Of a stretch of 46,856 nt of DNA, positions 8,701 to 18,315 are shown in pieces. Location: contig JAQTNK010000009.1 of the NCBI GenBank assembly GCA_028713915.1, forward strand, positions 1-46,856. Direction: 5' to 3'. The notes under the pieces were generated by a model that saw only the letters and a program-made list of their open reading frames with translations, searched no databases and was not told where the DNA came from. This DNA comes from Rhodocyclaceae bacterium (GTDB taxonomy: Bacteria > Pseudomonadota > Gammaproteobacteria > Burkholderiales > Rhodocyclaceae). The position numbers were made by a program, and so were the translations under genes. The stretch's first letter is position 1; the number at the start of each line of letters is the position of its first letter.

Positions 8701-8950
8701 GGCGCGCGCCTGCGGCGCGTGCCAAACGCGGAAAAGCACGGATCAGCGGCCAACCGGCCGCCGGCGATTTCTCGCTCGCTACGCTCACTCGAAATCTTGG
8801 CGCCCGCTTGGCTCGCTGACCGCCAGACAGTCCGCTTCCCCTTCTTTTTTGCGTCGGTCGCTTTGCTCGCGACGCAAAAAAGCGGGGACCCCGCGCGGTC
8901 TGTCTGGCTTCCGGCTCTTCCGCGTTTGGCACGCGCCCCTGGCGCGCGCC
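8701..8950. repeat. 37-base inverted repeat enclosing nested dyads
   Basis: The arms at 8701-8737 and 8914-8950 match as inverted repeats with about four mismatches (shared core CGCGTGCCAAACGCGGAA). Between them lie two concentric dyads at 8822-8908 and 8845-8881. The whole could extrude as a branched structure on either strand. Confidence 0.8.
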
Positions 8951-9273
8951 GCCCGGGCTTCGCCCCCACCTCGATCATCCCGGCCTTTCGCTGCGCTCCG
9001 GCTGGCCGGGATTCCTCGGCGGCCCCCCCACCAGGCTGCCGCCTGGACCGGGGCTCCGCCCCCGCTTGCGTCGATCAGCCGGGCTTGTCGCTGGCGCTCC
9101 ACTTGCCCAGCTTCCTCCTAGCGGCTCCCTAGCTTCGCGTCGTGTTTTCGGCTATTACTGCCATTCGCTGTTCTCGCTGGCAACGTCAGCAATGTAACTA
9201 GACTTCTGACCTTGAATGTCCGCATTCAATATCCGCAATTCATACTCCAACCCTTCAGTTCTTGAAGAGAAGT

Positions 9274-11022
9274 TCAGAGTTTGTGCGGCGCGAGGATCGG
9301 GCAGGCCGGAAACGGCGGCTCAAGAATCAGAGTGTGTTTTCTGGCCCGGGTTACTGCCACTCGCAGAATCTTTCGGCTCTTGGGGTGAGGCGCGGGGTCT
9401 CCGCGCCAGACGAATGACGAAACCATGCCGCCGGCGTCCGTGTCGAAACGGCCCTCCCTCACGATAATCACGGCGTCGAATTGTTTCCCCTTCGACTTGT
9501 GGATAGTCATGATCTGCAACCCACCTGGGTCTTCCGCCCCGTCGAGAATCTGGTCTTGTGCCAGGGCGAGATCCAGCGCCGTCCGGGCATTCGTGTAGCG
9601 GCCGTCGCGAGCCCACTCCGCCGCCAGGTTGTTGGCGATTCGTTTTCCCCTGTTGAAGGCGACAAGGTAATCGAGATGGCGGGCCACCTCCCGTAGTTCG
9701 TCCTGTCCGCTATCGCGCAGGGCTTTCTTCACGAGGAGCCAGTCCTTGCCGGGGCCGCCGGACAAAGGCGCGGAACGCAGACCGGCCAGCAGGGCGAACA
9801 GGGCCTTGACCAGCCCGGCCCTTGGGGTCTTTCCGGCGCGGATCGAAGCGGCCCAGAGCATGCGTTCTTTGGCTTTGGCGGAGCCCGCCGCCTTCTTGAC
9901 GTCGGCGAGAAGGTCGAGGGCGCAGGCGACGTCGCCGGACTCGTCGTCGGGTCGTTTCGGTTCGAGAAGGAACGCGGCGAAACGCGCCGACAGCAGGGCC
10001 TCGCTTTCGTCAAAGTGGAGTTTGTGGCGGACGGGCTTTTCTCCGGAGCCCAGCGCAGCCGAGAGTTTGGCCGCCGTCGAGCCGAAGGGCACGAGGATGG
10101 CGACGCTGGCCGCCCAACTTCCGGTCTCCTTCTTCACGCGACGGTGGACGACGCCAAGCGACACGCGGAGGATCTTGTTCCAGTCCGGATTTTTCGGGGG
10201 GTATGAAAACTTCGACACCCCCAGGTACGGTGCGCCGCGCGGCTTGACGGTCAGGATGTCGTTTCCGAACGCCGCGATTTCGGTTCCGGCGCTCCGGTGG
10301 TTATGCGAGCCGAGATCTATTTCGAGGGGGGCCAGGGTCTCCCTGATGACGGCAATGCGTTCGGGGCCGACGCCGGGGAGATGGTCGAAGATCTGCTGCT
10401 CCATGTCGGCCAGACAGACGACCTGCGCGTGAGGCGCCAAGAGTTCGATGCAGCGCCAGGCGTCGGGGCCGGTGTCCTGGGCCTCGTCGACGATCAGGAG
10501 CGGATGGCATTGCGAGACCAGCCGGCGCAGATGGGCGCTCTTTTCGAGCAGCGCCGCCGCGCAGGGCGCGAACAGGTCGAAGACGACGCGCCCCTCTTCA
10601 TGGAAAAGGCGCTCGCGCTCGGCGAGCCAAGCCTGCCAAACGGGATTTTCCGGGGCGGGCTTTTTGACGCCCGACAGAACCTTTTCGTCCTGGGGCAGAA
10701 GTATGGAAAGGCGCTTCGGCGCCCCGAGCAGGTAGGCGTGGGCGCGCAGAATTTCCCAGCAGAAGGAATGGAAGGTTTGCAGGGAAAGAAGTTTGCCCCG
10801 ATCAGGCGGCACTTCGGATTTGGCGGCCTCGGCGATGCGGGAAACGGCGGCTCTTGAAAAACTCAGGAAGATGATCGACTGGCCCGGCAGCAGCCCGTCG
10901 TTGATGCGCCGTATGGCTTTTCCGAGGGCGACGGTCGTTTTTCCGCTGCCGGGGCCGCCAAGCACGAGGGCGTGTCCGTCGTGCCCCAACAGGAGCGGGC
11001 GCGGATCGGCTTCTTCGGTCAC
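9274..11022 (-). CDS. GajB-like UvrD/Rep-type helicase of a Gabija-like defence system
   Basis: A 582-residue superfamily 1A helicase with all key motifs in order: Walker [15 protein letters not shown], motif Ia [12 protein letters not shown], Walker [18 protein letters not shown], motif [15 protein letters not shown], motif [20 protein letters not shown] and motif [15 protein letters not shown]. In Gabija, GajB partners the OLD-family nuclease GajA to defend against phage. Here the preceding gene on the same strand is a GajA-like nuclease, and the GTG start overlaps its stop as GTGA, so the two are translationally coupled. The helicase itself is intact, but its partner is truncated. It is longer than typical GajB (about 500 residues), so a related UvrD-plus-OLD system cannot be excluded. 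Confidence 0.8.
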   Translation of the reverse strand: MTEEADPRPLLLGHDGHALVLGGPGSGKTTVALGKAIRRINDGLLPGQSIIFLSFSRAAVSRIAEAAKSEVPPDRGKLLSLQTFHSFCWEILRAHAYLLGAPKRLSILLPQDEKVLSGVKKPAPENPVWQAWLAERERLFHEEGRVVFDLFAPCAAALLEKSAHLRRLVSQCHPLLIVDEAQDTGPDAWRCIELLAPHAQVVCLADMEQQIFDHLPGVGPERIAVIRETLAPLEIDLGSHNHRSAGTEIAAFGNDILTVKPRGAPYLGVSKFSYPPKNPDWNKILRVSLGVVHRRVKKETGSWAASVAILVPFGSTAAKLSAALGSGEKPVRHKLHFDESEALLSARFAAFLLEPKRPDDESGDVACALDLLADVKKAAGSAKAKERMLWAASIRAGKTPRAGLVKALFALLAGLRSAPLSGGPGKDWLLVKKALRDSGQDELREVARHLDYLVAFNRGKRIANNLAAEWARDGRYTNARTALDLALAQDQILDGAEDPGGLQIMTIHKSKGKQFDAVIIVREGRFDTDAGGMVSSFVWRGDPAPHPKSRKILRVAVTRARKHTLILEPPFPACPILAPHKL

Positions 11023-12296
11023 GCCGGCGCGTCTCCGGCCGGAGCGGCTTCCGCCGGGGCGGGTTCTTCAAGGACGGGAGGCGGATCGGCCGGTTTCGGG
11101 AATCGGCCGTGAACCTCCAACAGAAAGGCGACGACGGTGGCGGGCAATTCCGCCAGTTCGCATTCCTCGAAGAGGCGCGCCGCCCATCCGGCCCCTTTGT
11201 TTCCGCTCAGGGCGTTCCTTGCCGTCTTTCTGATTTCGTCGTCGGACGGGCGCGCGGCGGGAATGGCGACCTGGCCGTTCTCGCCGCCGTCGCGCAACGC
11301 GGAGAGGAAGGCCCACAGGCGGTCGGGGGGCATCTCGGCGGCGACCAGATCCTCGAACCCCTTGTGCGTGTGCTCGCAATCGAGTTCGAAGGCGTCGGCG
11401 AACCGCTGTTTTTCTTCCGGCTTTCTCGGCTTGGCGTCGTAGAAGGAGAAAGTCCTGATTCCGAGCGTCTTGAAAAACGTTCCGAACTTGGGCATCGAAT
11501 CCGCGCCGTCGGCGTCGAAGAAGGTGACGCCCGCGATGTCCAGCGGTTGAAGGTTCGGGATCGACTCCTCAAGGCGCCGGGCGGCGACGGGAAGCGCGAT
11601 GAACTCGGTAACCCCCTCCACGACGATTGCGCCCCGTCCGAGCATGCATTCGGTGAGGCCGCGACGGGCGAAGCGTTTGTAGTCGTTGTCCTTGAGGCCG
11701 ATGGCCTCGGAGACGGCTTTGGCCGACACCGTGCCGTCGTCGCCCCTGGACAGAAGAAGAGTCTGGGCCGGGGCGAACCTTTCGATGACGAACGGGGAAT
11801 GCGAGGTGACGAACGCCTGCGTCGTCTTTTGGAGGAGATAGTCGGCGATCCGGCGCTGCGTGTGCGGCGGAACGGCTATTTCCGGCTCCTCCATCGCGAA
11901 GATGACCGTCTCCGGTTTCAGGTCGGCGATGAAAGACAGCAGCGCCAGGACGAGCGTGTTGAGGGTTCCGGTGCCGGCCTGCTGGAAAGGCACCGGTTCC
12001 TGGTCCGCCGACATGGCGAGGAAGAACGACATCGTCTTTCGCAGATGCTCGCGCGTGAGTTGGGAGACATGGAGTTTCGTGGCGCGGCCCGGGGCGTTCG
12101 ACGGAATGTAACGGGCGAGCCGGGCCTCGACGGCTTCGAGAACGGGATCGAGAGCCGTCGCGTCGTGTTCGATGTCGAGATTCCGGAGGCGGTCTATCGC
12201 CTTTTCCCAGAGACCGGTGCGTACCCCTTTCAGCCGCAGGATGAGATCGAGAAGCGAGCCGCGTTCGAGACTCAGCGCGCGGGAGCCTTTGCTGAG
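11019..12296 (-). pseudogene. GajA-like OLD-family ATPase/TOPRIM nuclease, N-terminus lost
   Basis: About 425 residues remain. Present are the ABC signature-like [19 protein letters not shown], the Walker [15 protein letters not shown], the H-loop [10 protein letters not shown] and an intact TOPRIM domain with [13 protein letters not shown] (Glu) and FFDADGADS (Asp-x-Asp). That is the GajA/OLD layout of ATPase followed by nuclease. The N-terminal 150 or so residues, including the Walker A lysine, are missing. At about 12296 the homology ends and the sequence becomes an istB fragment on the opposite strand. Any product would lack ATP binding. The frame stays open into the istB region but is meaningless there. 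Confidence 0.82.
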
Positions 12297-13140
12297 CAGC
12301 AGACCAGTGCGGCGACCATGAGCCTGCCATTTGATGAGCGATTCGCCATGCTGGTGGATCGGGAGCACACCTGGCGCGAGAATCGCCGCGTTGCCCGCCT
12401 GCTGCGGGAGGCCAAACTCAAGTCCAGCCAGGCATGCATGGAGGATGTGCGCTACGGCGGCGGGCGCAAACTCGACAAGGCGCTGATGGCCCAGCTGGGC
12501 AGTTGCCAGTGGATTCGTGCGCACCAGAATCTGATCCTGACCGGGGCGACGGGTTGCGGCAAGACGTGGCTGGCGTGCGCGCTGGGAAACGCCGCCTGTC
12601 GGCAGGGGCTGTCGGTGGTCTATGTGCGCACGCCTCGGCTCTTCGAGGAACTGCGCATCGCCCATGGCGACGGCAGTTTCGGCAAGCGGCTCTCCAGTCT
12701 GGCGAAGACGGAATTGCTGATTCTGGATGACTGGGGGCTGGCGCCTCTCAACCAGGCGGAACGCAATGATCTGCTGGAGGTGCTCGATGACCGCGTCGGT
12801 ACGCGCTCGACGGTGATTACCAGCCAGTTGCCAGTGGAACACTGGCATGCGTATCTGAGTGATCCGACCCTGGCCGATGCGATTCTGGACCGGGTCCTGC
12901 CCTCAGCGCACAAGCTGGCGCTTACCGGCGAGTCGTTGCGCAAACCTGAGAAAACCAAACCATGCCCGCCGGCACTTCGAATCCGGGTTACCCACAGCGC
13001 CGCCGGCCTCCGGTACTTGGCGACCTCCGACCGGCGGCGCCGTGGATACCCCTGCCGCAGCGCCCATTTCACGCCATCGTGACCGACGTTTCGCCAAAGC
13101 GTGACCGCCGTTTCACGGCGAGCGTGACCGATTGAGGTAA
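12297..13140 (+). mobile_element. IS21-family remnant (istB part plus right end)
   Basis: This is the 3' portion of an IS21-family element: a 5'-truncated istB, then three CGTGACCG end units at 13078, 13100 and 13123. istA and the left end are absent from this copy. The junction at about 12296 falls inside the GajA-like gene, so this insertion, or a later deletion, destroyed gajA. Confidence 0.8.
12318..13082 (+). pseudogene. istB: IstB-like ATP-binding transposition protein, N-terminally truncated
   Basis: IstB is the AAA+ partner of the IS21 transposase IstA. Visible are [32 protein letters not shown], Walker [18 protein letters not shown], Walker [14 protein letters not shown], sensor [12 protein letters not shown] and the family end [13 protein letters not shown] ... 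GESLRK. About 40 N-terminal residues of the usual 250 are missing at the junction with the GajA-like gene. The ATG at 12318 is internal and not the family start. The C-terminal tail after [12 protein letters not shown] runs on about 40 residues into IS end sequence. With no istA next to it, the element cannot move on its own. Confidence 0.85.
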
Positions 13141-13203
13141 CATTTATAAGAATCCATGCAGCATCCCGCCATCGGTCACGATGACGCGAAATCAGCGGTC
13201 ACG
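13078..13203. repeat. IS21-type end repeats in both orientations
   Basis: CGTGACCG units at 13078, 13100 and 13123 (period 22-23) form the right end of the istB-bearing remnant. Past them, CGGTCACG units at 13173 and 13196 in opposite orientation look like the left end of another copy. With the array at 3088-3176 this points to repeated insertion and recombination of one IS type. Confidence 0.6.
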
Positions 13204-13556
13204 TTCCGCGAAATGCGCAGGCTCAACTAATTTTCTGAGCGGCAGCATTCGGAAAAGCCGACCGGCTGCTCAGGGCGCGGAACACTCATTGGGTCACCCA
13301 AGTTCGGCGCCGATAAGCTGCCATTGAAATTCTGCCGCCCAACAGCGGTCGTTCGGCACCGCGTGCTCTCGGCCAAGAACGGCCCTTCCGTCGCCCATTG
13401 TCCTGCGGCCGCTATGCGACGGATTCCAGTCGATGAGATTCTCGTCGGCGGTTGTCTTTGCCTGTTGCTCAAATTTGATCGAAACGTTCCGGGCATTACC
13501 TCCTAAGGCTATGCCGATCGTGTCCAGCGGACAGCATCGTCGAGAATCGCCCTATT
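13204..13556. other. Noncoding stretch ahead of the kdp locus
   Basis: I see no gene in it. Short open frames on either strand have neither a ribosome-binding site nor recognisable products. It separates IS21 debris from the kdp promoter region. Confidence 0.5.
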
Positions 13557-13575
13557 TTTAATAGAAATTTAATAG
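13557..13575 (+). promoter_or_regulatory. Candidate KdpE operator: tandem TTTAATAG repeat
   Basis: TTTAATAG occurs twice, at 13557-13564 and 13568-13575, 11 bases start to start, in a small AT-rich island 80 bases before the first kdp-linked gene. OmpR/PhoB-family regulators such as KdpE bind tandem direct repeats with this one-turn spacing. That KdpE (24008-24697) binds here is inference. Confidence 0.5.
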
Positions 13576-13654
13576 CGGCCGCCCGGATTTTTCCAGAATC
13601 TTAAGGTGCCCTTGCCTACCATGCGAAGTGTCCAAGACCTATCGGGAGGCAAGC

Positions 13655-13747
13655 ATGGACCTCGTATATCTTGCAGGCATCGTCCTGTTCTTCGGCCTAC
13701 TGGCTGCAATGGCTATCGGCTGCGACCGGCTGGGAGGTGGCAAGTGA
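13655..13747 (+). CDS. Small membrane peptide preceding kdpF
   Basis: A 30-residue peptide, MDLVYLAGIVLFFGLLAAMA followed by IGCDRLGGGK, is one predicted transmembrane helix with a charged C-terminal end. GGGAGG lies seven bases before the ATG, a strong ribosome-binding site. Its stop overlaps the GTG of kdpF (GTGA), so it is the first gene of the kdp operon. Comparable tiny membrane proteins occur ahead of kdpF in other betaproteobacteria, as I recall. A role as an extra KdpFABC accessory peptide is possible but unproven. Confidence 0.72.
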   Translation: MDLVYLAGIVLFFGLLAAMAIGCDRLGGGK

Positions 13748-13836
13748 GCGTCTTCCATATCGTCAGCGCCGTCGTCGCGGTCGCGCTGCTCATCTACCTG
13801 ATCGCGGCACTTCTGCATCCGGAGGACTTTTCATGA
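13744..13836 (+). CDS. kdpF: Potassium-transporting ATPase subunit F
   Basis: KdpF is a single-helix peptide that stabilises the KdpFABC complex in the inner membrane. The product is 30 residues, SVFHIVSAVVAVALLIYLIAALLHPEDF, with the family's YL--ALL-PE-F ending. It starts at GTG 13744, overlapping the upstream peptide's stop, and its stop overlaps the ATG of kdpA (ATGA). This chain of overlaps implies coupled translation. Confidence 0.88.
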   Translation: MSVFHIVSAVVAVALLIYLIAALLHPEDFS

Positions 13837-15617
13837 GCAACCATGCGTGGCTCCTCCTGGGGCTTTATCTCGTCATCCTGCTGGCGCTCGTCAGGCCGGT
13901 CGGCAGCTATATGGCAGACGTCATGGAAGGCCGAGGCTTCGCCGTGCGCCTGGGCGGCCGCTTCGAGTCGCTACTCTACCGGCTGTCCGGTATCCGTCAG
14001 GACGAGGAAATGAGCTGGCTCAAGTACGCGCTGGCCATCCTGTTCTTCAACGTTCTCGGCGTGATCGCCGTCTACGCGCTGCAGCGACTGCAGATTTGGC
14101 TGCCGCTCAACCCGCAAGCGATGGCCGCCGTGACGCCTGACTCCTCGTTCAACACCGGCATCAGCTTCGCCACCAACACCAACTGGCAGGGCTACAGCGG
14201 CGAATCGACGATGAGCTACCTGACCCAGATGCTCGGACTGGCGGTCCAGAACTTCTTTTCCGCCGCCACTGGCATCGTCGTCGTCATTGCGCTGATCCGC
14301 GGCTTCGCGCGCCACACCGCCAAAACCATTGGCAATGCCTGGGTCGATCTGACGCGCATCACACTCTACGTGCTGCTGCCGATCTCCTTCGTCTATGCGA
14401 TCTTCCTGGTGAGCCAGGGCGCGATCCAGAACTTCGACGCATACAAGGATGTGACGACCATCGAAGTCACCAAGTACGACAACCCGAAGAACGGTCCCGA
14501 CGGTCAGCCGCTCAAGGACGAGAAGGGCAACCCCGTCACCGAACCGGCCGAAACGCAGATGCAGACCCTGCCGATGGGCCCGGTCGCGTCGCAGGAGGCG
14601 ATCAAGATGCTCGGCACCAACGGCGGCGGCTTCTTCAACGCCAACTCGGCGCATCCCTACGAGAACCCGACGCCGCTGTCCAACTTCGTGCAGATGCTGT
14701 CGATCTTCCTGATTCCCGGCGCGCTGTGCCTGACCTTCGGCAAAATGGTCGGTGACCGGCGTCAGGGCTGGGCGGTACTCGCGGCCATGACACTCATGTT
14801 CGCCGTCATGGCGTTCACGGCCATGCACTACGAAGCGCAGGGCAATCCGGTGCTGAGCCAGTTCGGCATCGACCCGAGTGCCGGCAACATGGAGGGCAAG
14901 GAAACCCGCTTTGGCATCGCCGACTCCGGCCTGTTCGCCACCATCACGACGCTGGCTTCCTGCGGCGCCGTCAACGGCATGCACGATTCCTTCATGCCCA
15001 TGGGCGGCTTCGTGCCGCTGTGGAACATGATGCTCGGCGAAGTCGTGTTCGGCGGCGTCGGCTCAGGCCTCTACGGCATGCTGGTGTTCGCCGTCATGGC
15101 GGTGTTCATCGCCGGACTGATGATCGGCCGCACGCCCGAATATATCGGCAAGAAGATCGAGGCCTACGACATGAAGATGGTGTCGATCGCCATCCTCGTC
15201 ACGCCGATCCTGGTGCTGGCCCTTACCGCCGTGGCGGTGATGTCGGCCGACGGCATTGCCGGCGTCGCCAATCCCGGCGCGCACGGCTTCTCGGAGATTC
15301 TCTACGCCTTCACTTCGGCGGCCAACAACAACGGCAGCGCGTTCGCCGGGCTCTCCGCCAACACGCCGTTCTACAACGTGATGACCGCCATCGGCATGTG
15401 GTTCGGCCGCTTCGGCGTCATTGTCCCGGTACTCGCCCTGGCCGGCGCGCTGGCAGCAAAGAAACGCATCACTGCCAGCGCCGGCACCATGCCGACGCAC
15501 GGTCCGCTGTTCGTCGTGCTGCTGATCGGCACTGTCGTGCTGGTCGGCGCCCTGAACTACGTTCCCGCGCTCGCGCTCGGTCCCGTCATCGAGCATCTGA
15601 CGCTGTTCGCCCACTGA
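13833..15617 (+). CDS. kdpA: Potassium-transporting ATPase subunit A
   Basis: KdpA is the channel-like inner-membrane subunit that selects and takes up potassium in the KdpFABC complex. The 594-residue product has about ten membrane helices and the four pore-type segments: [55 protein letters not shown] and [23 protein letters not shown]. It is slightly longer than the E. coli protein owing to a polar loop near residues 205-235 ([20 protein letters not shown]). The ATG at 13833 gives the family N-terminus; longer in-frame extensions would run back through kdpF. It is intact and has high G+C. Confidence 0.97.
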   Translation: MSNHAWLLLGLYLVILLALVRPVGSYMADVMEGRGFAVRLGGRFESLLYRLSGIRQDEEMSWLKYALAILFFNVLGVIAVYALQRLQIWLPLNPQAMAAVTPDSSFNTGISFATNTNWQGYSGESTMSYLTQMLGLAVQNFFSAATGIVVVIALIRGFARHTAKTIGNAWVDLTRITLYVLLPISFVYAIFLVSQGAIQNFDAYKDVTTIEVTKYDNPKNGPDGQPLKDEKGNPVTEPAETQMQTLPMGPVASQEAIKMLGTNGGGFFNANSAHPYENPTPLSNFVQMLSIFLIPGALCLTFGKMVGDRRQGWAVLAAMTLMFAVMAFTAMHYEAQGNPVLSQFGIDPSAGNMEGKETRFGIADSGLFATITTLASCGAVNGMHDSFMPMGGFVPLWNMMLGEVVFGGVGSGLYGMLVFAVMAVFIAGLMIGRTPEYIGKKIEAYDMKMVSIAILVTPILVLALTAVAVMSADGIAGVANPGAHGFSEILYAFTSAANNNGSAFAGLSANTPFYNVMTAIGMWFGRFGVIVPVLALAGALAAKKRITASAGTMPTHGPLFVVLLIGTVVLVGALNYVPALALGPVIEHLTLFAH

Positions 15618-15634
15618 GCGCAAGGAGAAAAGAC

Positions 15635-17701
15635 ATGTCTCACAAGACGCTTGCGATGTTCGATCCGGTGCTTGTGAAGCCGGCGATCGTCGATTCATTC
15701 AAGAAGCTCAATCCCGTCGTGCAGTGGCGCAACCCGGTGATGTTCGTCGTCTTCGTCGGCAGCATCCTGACGACGGCGCTGTGGGTGCAGGCACTCGCCG
15801 GACAGGGCGAAGCGCCGGCCGGCTTCATCCTCGCCGTTGCCCTGTGGCTGTGGTTCACGGTGCTTTTCGCCAATTTCGCTGAAGCGCTCGCCGAAGGCCG
15901 CAGCAAGGCGCAGGCCGCAAGCTTGCGCAGCCTGAAAAAGGAGACGTGGGCGAAGAAGCTCAAGGGGCCGCATGCGACCGCCGAATGGATCACCGTGCCG
16001 GCCACTGAATTGCGCAAGGGCGACCTCGTGCTGGTCCATGCCAACGAGACCATCCCTGCCGACGGCGAGGTGATCGAAGGCGTGGCCTCGGTCGACGAGT
16101 CCGCCATCACCGGCGAATCGGCGCCGGTGATCCGCGAATCCGGCGGCGACTTCTCGGCCGTCACCGGCGGCACGCGCGTGCTGTCTGATTGGATCGTGGT
16201 GCGCGTGACCGTGAATCCCGGGGAAACCTTCGTCGACCGCATGATCGCCATGGTCGAATCGGCCAAACGCCAGAAGACGCCCAACGAGATCGCGCTGACC
16301 ATCCTGCTGGTCGCCCTGACCATCGTCTTCCTCGTCGTCACCGTGACGCTGCTGCCGTACTCGATGTTCAGCGTTGACGTCGCCAAGGCCGGCACGCCCG
16401 TCACCATCACGACGCTGATCGCGCTGCTGGTCTGTCTGATCCCGACCACCATCGCCGGCCTGCTCTCCGCGATCGGCGTGGCCGGCATGAGCCGCATGAT
16501 GCAGGCAAACGTGATCGCCACGTCAGGGCGCGCCGTCGAAGCCGCCGGCGACGTCGATGTGCTGCTGCTCGACAAGACCGGCACCATCACGCTCGGCAAT
16601 CGTCAGGCCTCGGGCTTTCTCCCTGCCGATGGCGTCAGGGAAGCCGACCTCGCCAGCGCCGCGCAACTGGCCTCGCTCGCCGACGAGACGCCGGAAGGCC
16701 GCAGCATCATGGTGCTGGCCAAGCAGAAATTCAATCTGCGCGAGCGCGACATCCAGTCGCTCGAAGCCCAGTTCATCCACTTCTCGGCGCAGACGCGCAT
16801 GAGCGGCGTCGATGTACACGGCAAGCAGATCCGCAAGGGCGCTGCCGACGCCATCCGCAAGCACGTCGAGGATCTCGGCGGCAGCATGCCGATGTCGGTG
16901 CTCGGCATCGTCGAAGACGTCGCACGTCGCGGCAGCACGCCGCTGGTGGTGTCAGAGGGCACGAAGGTGCTCGGTGTCGTCGAACTCAAGGACATCGTCA
17001 AGGGTGGGATCAAGGAGCGCTTTGCCGAACTGCGCCGCATGGGCATCCGTACCATCATGATTACCGGCGACAACCGCTTGACGGCTGCAGCCATCGCCGC
17101 CGAAGCCGGTGTCGACGACTTCCTCGCCGAGGCCACGCCCGAAGCGAAGCTGGCGCTGATCCGCCAGCATCAGTCCGAGGGACGGCTCGTCGCCATGACC
17201 GGCGACGGCACCAACGATGCCCCGGCGCTGGCCCAGGCCGACGTCGCGGTGGCGATGAATACCGGTACGCAGGCGGCGAAGGAAGCCGGCAACATGGTCG
17301 ATCTCGACTCAAACCCGACCAAGCTCATCGAGGTCGTCGAGACCGGCAAGCAGATGCTGATGACGCGCGGCTCGCTGACGACGTTCTCGATCGCCAACGA
17401 CGTCGCCAAGTATTTCGCCATCATCCCGGCGGCTTTCGTCACGACCTATCCGCAGCTCGAGGCGCTGAACATCATGCATCTCGCGAGCCCCGCCTCGGCA
17501 ATACTGTCGGCGGTGATCTTCAACGCGCTGATCATCATGTTCCTGATTCCTCTGGCGCTGAAGGGCGTGCGCTACCGGCCGCTCGGCGCAGCGGTCCTGT
17601 TGCGCAAGAACCTGCTCGTCTACGGTCTCGGCGGCCTCGTCGCGCCGTTCATCGGCATCAAGATCATCGACTTGCTGATCGCCGGCGTCGGCCTGGCCTG
17701 A
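15635..17701 (+). CDS. kdpB: Potassium-transporting ATPase subunit B
   Basis: KdpB is the P-type ATPase subunit that hydrolyses ATP to drive KdpA. The 688-residue protein shows the phosphorylation motif [11 protein letters not shown] (Asp313), the actuator motif [15 protein letters not shown], the nucleotide-binding domain, the hinge motif [20 protein letters not shown] and C-terminal membrane helices. The ATG at 15635 has AAGGAG eight bases upstream and lies 17 bases after kdpA. The frame is open far upstream inside kdpA, but that part is a shadow. No defects seen. Confidence 0.97.
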   Translation: MSHKTLAMFDPVLVKPAIVDSFKKLNPVVQWRNPVMFVVFVGSILTTALWVQALAGQGEAPAGFILAVALWLWFTVLFANFAEALAEGRSKAQAASLRSLKKETWAKKLKGPHATAEWITVPATELRKGDLVLVHANETIPADGEVIEGVASVDESAITGESAPVIRESGGDFSAVTGGTRVLSDWIVVRVTVNPGETFVDRMIAMVESAKRQKTPNEIALTILLVALTIVFLVVTVTLLPYSMFSVDVAKAGTPVTITTLIALLVCLIPTTIAGLLSAIGVAGMSRMMQANVIATSGRAVEAAGDVDVLLLDKTGTITLGNRQASGFLPADGVREADLASAAQLASLADETPEGRSIMVLAKQKFNLRERDIQSLEAQFIHFSAQTRMSGVDVHGKQIRKGAADAIRKHVEDLGGSMPMSVLGIVEDVARRGSTPLVVSEGTKVLGVVELKDIVKGGIKERFAELRRMGIRTIMITGDNRLTAAAIAAEAGVDDFLAEATPEAKLALIRQHQSEGRLVAMTGDGTNDAPALAQADVAVAMNTGTQAAKEAGNMVDLDSNPTKLIEVVETGKQMLMTRGSLTTFSIANDVAKYFAIIPAAFVTTYPQLEALNIMHLASPASAILSAVIFNALIIMFLIPLALKGVRYRPLGAAVLLRKNLLVYGLGGLVAPFIGIKIIDLLIAGVGLA

Positions 17702-17714
17702 GAAGGAGAACATC

Positions 17715-18293
17715 ATGAAAGACATCATCCGTCCCGGCATCACCCTGTTCATCCTGTTGTCCATCGTTACGGGCATCGCCTATCCGCTGCTTACCACCGC
17801 CGTCGTCAAGCCGATCTTCGGCGACAAGGCTGGCGGCAGCATCCTCATGGACAAGGAAGGCAAGGCCGTTGGCTCGGCGCTGATCGGCCAGAACTTCACC
17901 GATCCGAAGCATTTCTGGGGCCGGCCGTCGGCCACGTCGCCGCAGCCGAACAACGGCACCGCTTCGGGCGGCTCAAACCTCGGGCCGCTGAACCCGGCGC
18001 TGGTCGACGCCGTCAAGGGCCGTGTCGAGGCATTGAAGGCCGCCGATCCCGACAACAAGCTGCCGATTCCCGCCGATCTGGTGACGGCCTCGGGCAGCGG
18101 CCTGGATCCGCACATCAGCCCGGCGGCCGCGCTTTACCAGGTCCAGCGCGTCGCCCGTGCCCGCGGCCTTGATCCGAAAGCTGTGGAAGACCTCGTTGCG
18201 CAGCACACCGAAGGCCGCCAACTGGGGCTCTTCGGCGAGCCGCGTGTCAATGTCCTCACCCTCAACCTGGCGCTTGACGGCCAGGCGAAATAA
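17715..18293 (+). CDS. kdpC: Potassium-transporting ATPase subunit C
   Basis: KdpC is the single-span periplasmic chaperone-like subunit of KdpFABC. The 192-residue protein has one N-terminal membrane helix ([18 protein letters not shown]), then [59 protein letters not shown] and [10 protein letters not shown], all family hallmarks. AAGGAGAA precedes the ATG, 14 bases after kdpB. Length is normal. Confidence 0.96.
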   Translation: MKDIIRPGITLFILLSIVTGIAYPLLTTAVVKPIFGDKAGGSILMDKEGKAVGSALIGQNFTDPKHFWGRPSATSPQPNNGTASGGSNLGPLNPALVDAVKGRVEALKAADPDNKLPIPADLVTASGSGLDPHISPAAALYQVQRVARARGLDPKAVEDLVAQHTEGRQLGLFGEPRVNVLTLNLALDGQAK

Positions 18294-18315
18294 CTCAACT
18301 CAGGAGAGACCAAAC

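Larger units (their letters stand above)
8465..9273. other. Noncoding hairpin-rich region
   Basis: About 800 bases between two convergent genes contain no credible gene. Overlapping frames on both strands are by-products of palindromic, very G+C-rich sequence, and they even share near-identical peptides. Instead there is a series of hairpins: 8546-8584 (17 bp), 8625-8650 (9 bp), a 37-base inverted repeat (8701-8737 with 8914-8950) enclosing GCCAGACAG/CTGTCTGGC (8822-8830, 8900-8908) and TTTTTTGCGTCG/CGACGCAAAAAA (8845-8881), and further G+C-rich dyads up to about 9060. Its place after a MobC-like gene would suit an origin of transfer or replication. No nic site was recognised. Confidence 0.6.

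Noticed and set aside
8520-9132. Overlapping Arg/Ala-rich frames on both strands
   Set aside because: They arise from palindromic G+C-rich sequence (similar peptides on opposite strands) and lack ribosome-binding sites and known domains.
8465-9273. Defined origin of transfer with nic site
   Set aside because: The hairpins fit, but I could not match a known nic consensus and no relaxase is nearby, so only a structured noncoding region is claimed.
11109-12296. N-terminal 400 residues of the long plus-strand frame leading into istB
   Set aside because: Antisense to the GajA-like gene, which has ABC and TOPRIM motifs; only the part after about 12297 matches IstB.
12297-12848. N-terminal 184 residues of the long minus-strand frame ahead of the GajA-like part
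   Set aside because: This portion is antisense to istB and shows no ATPase motif, so it is not the true GajA N-terminus.
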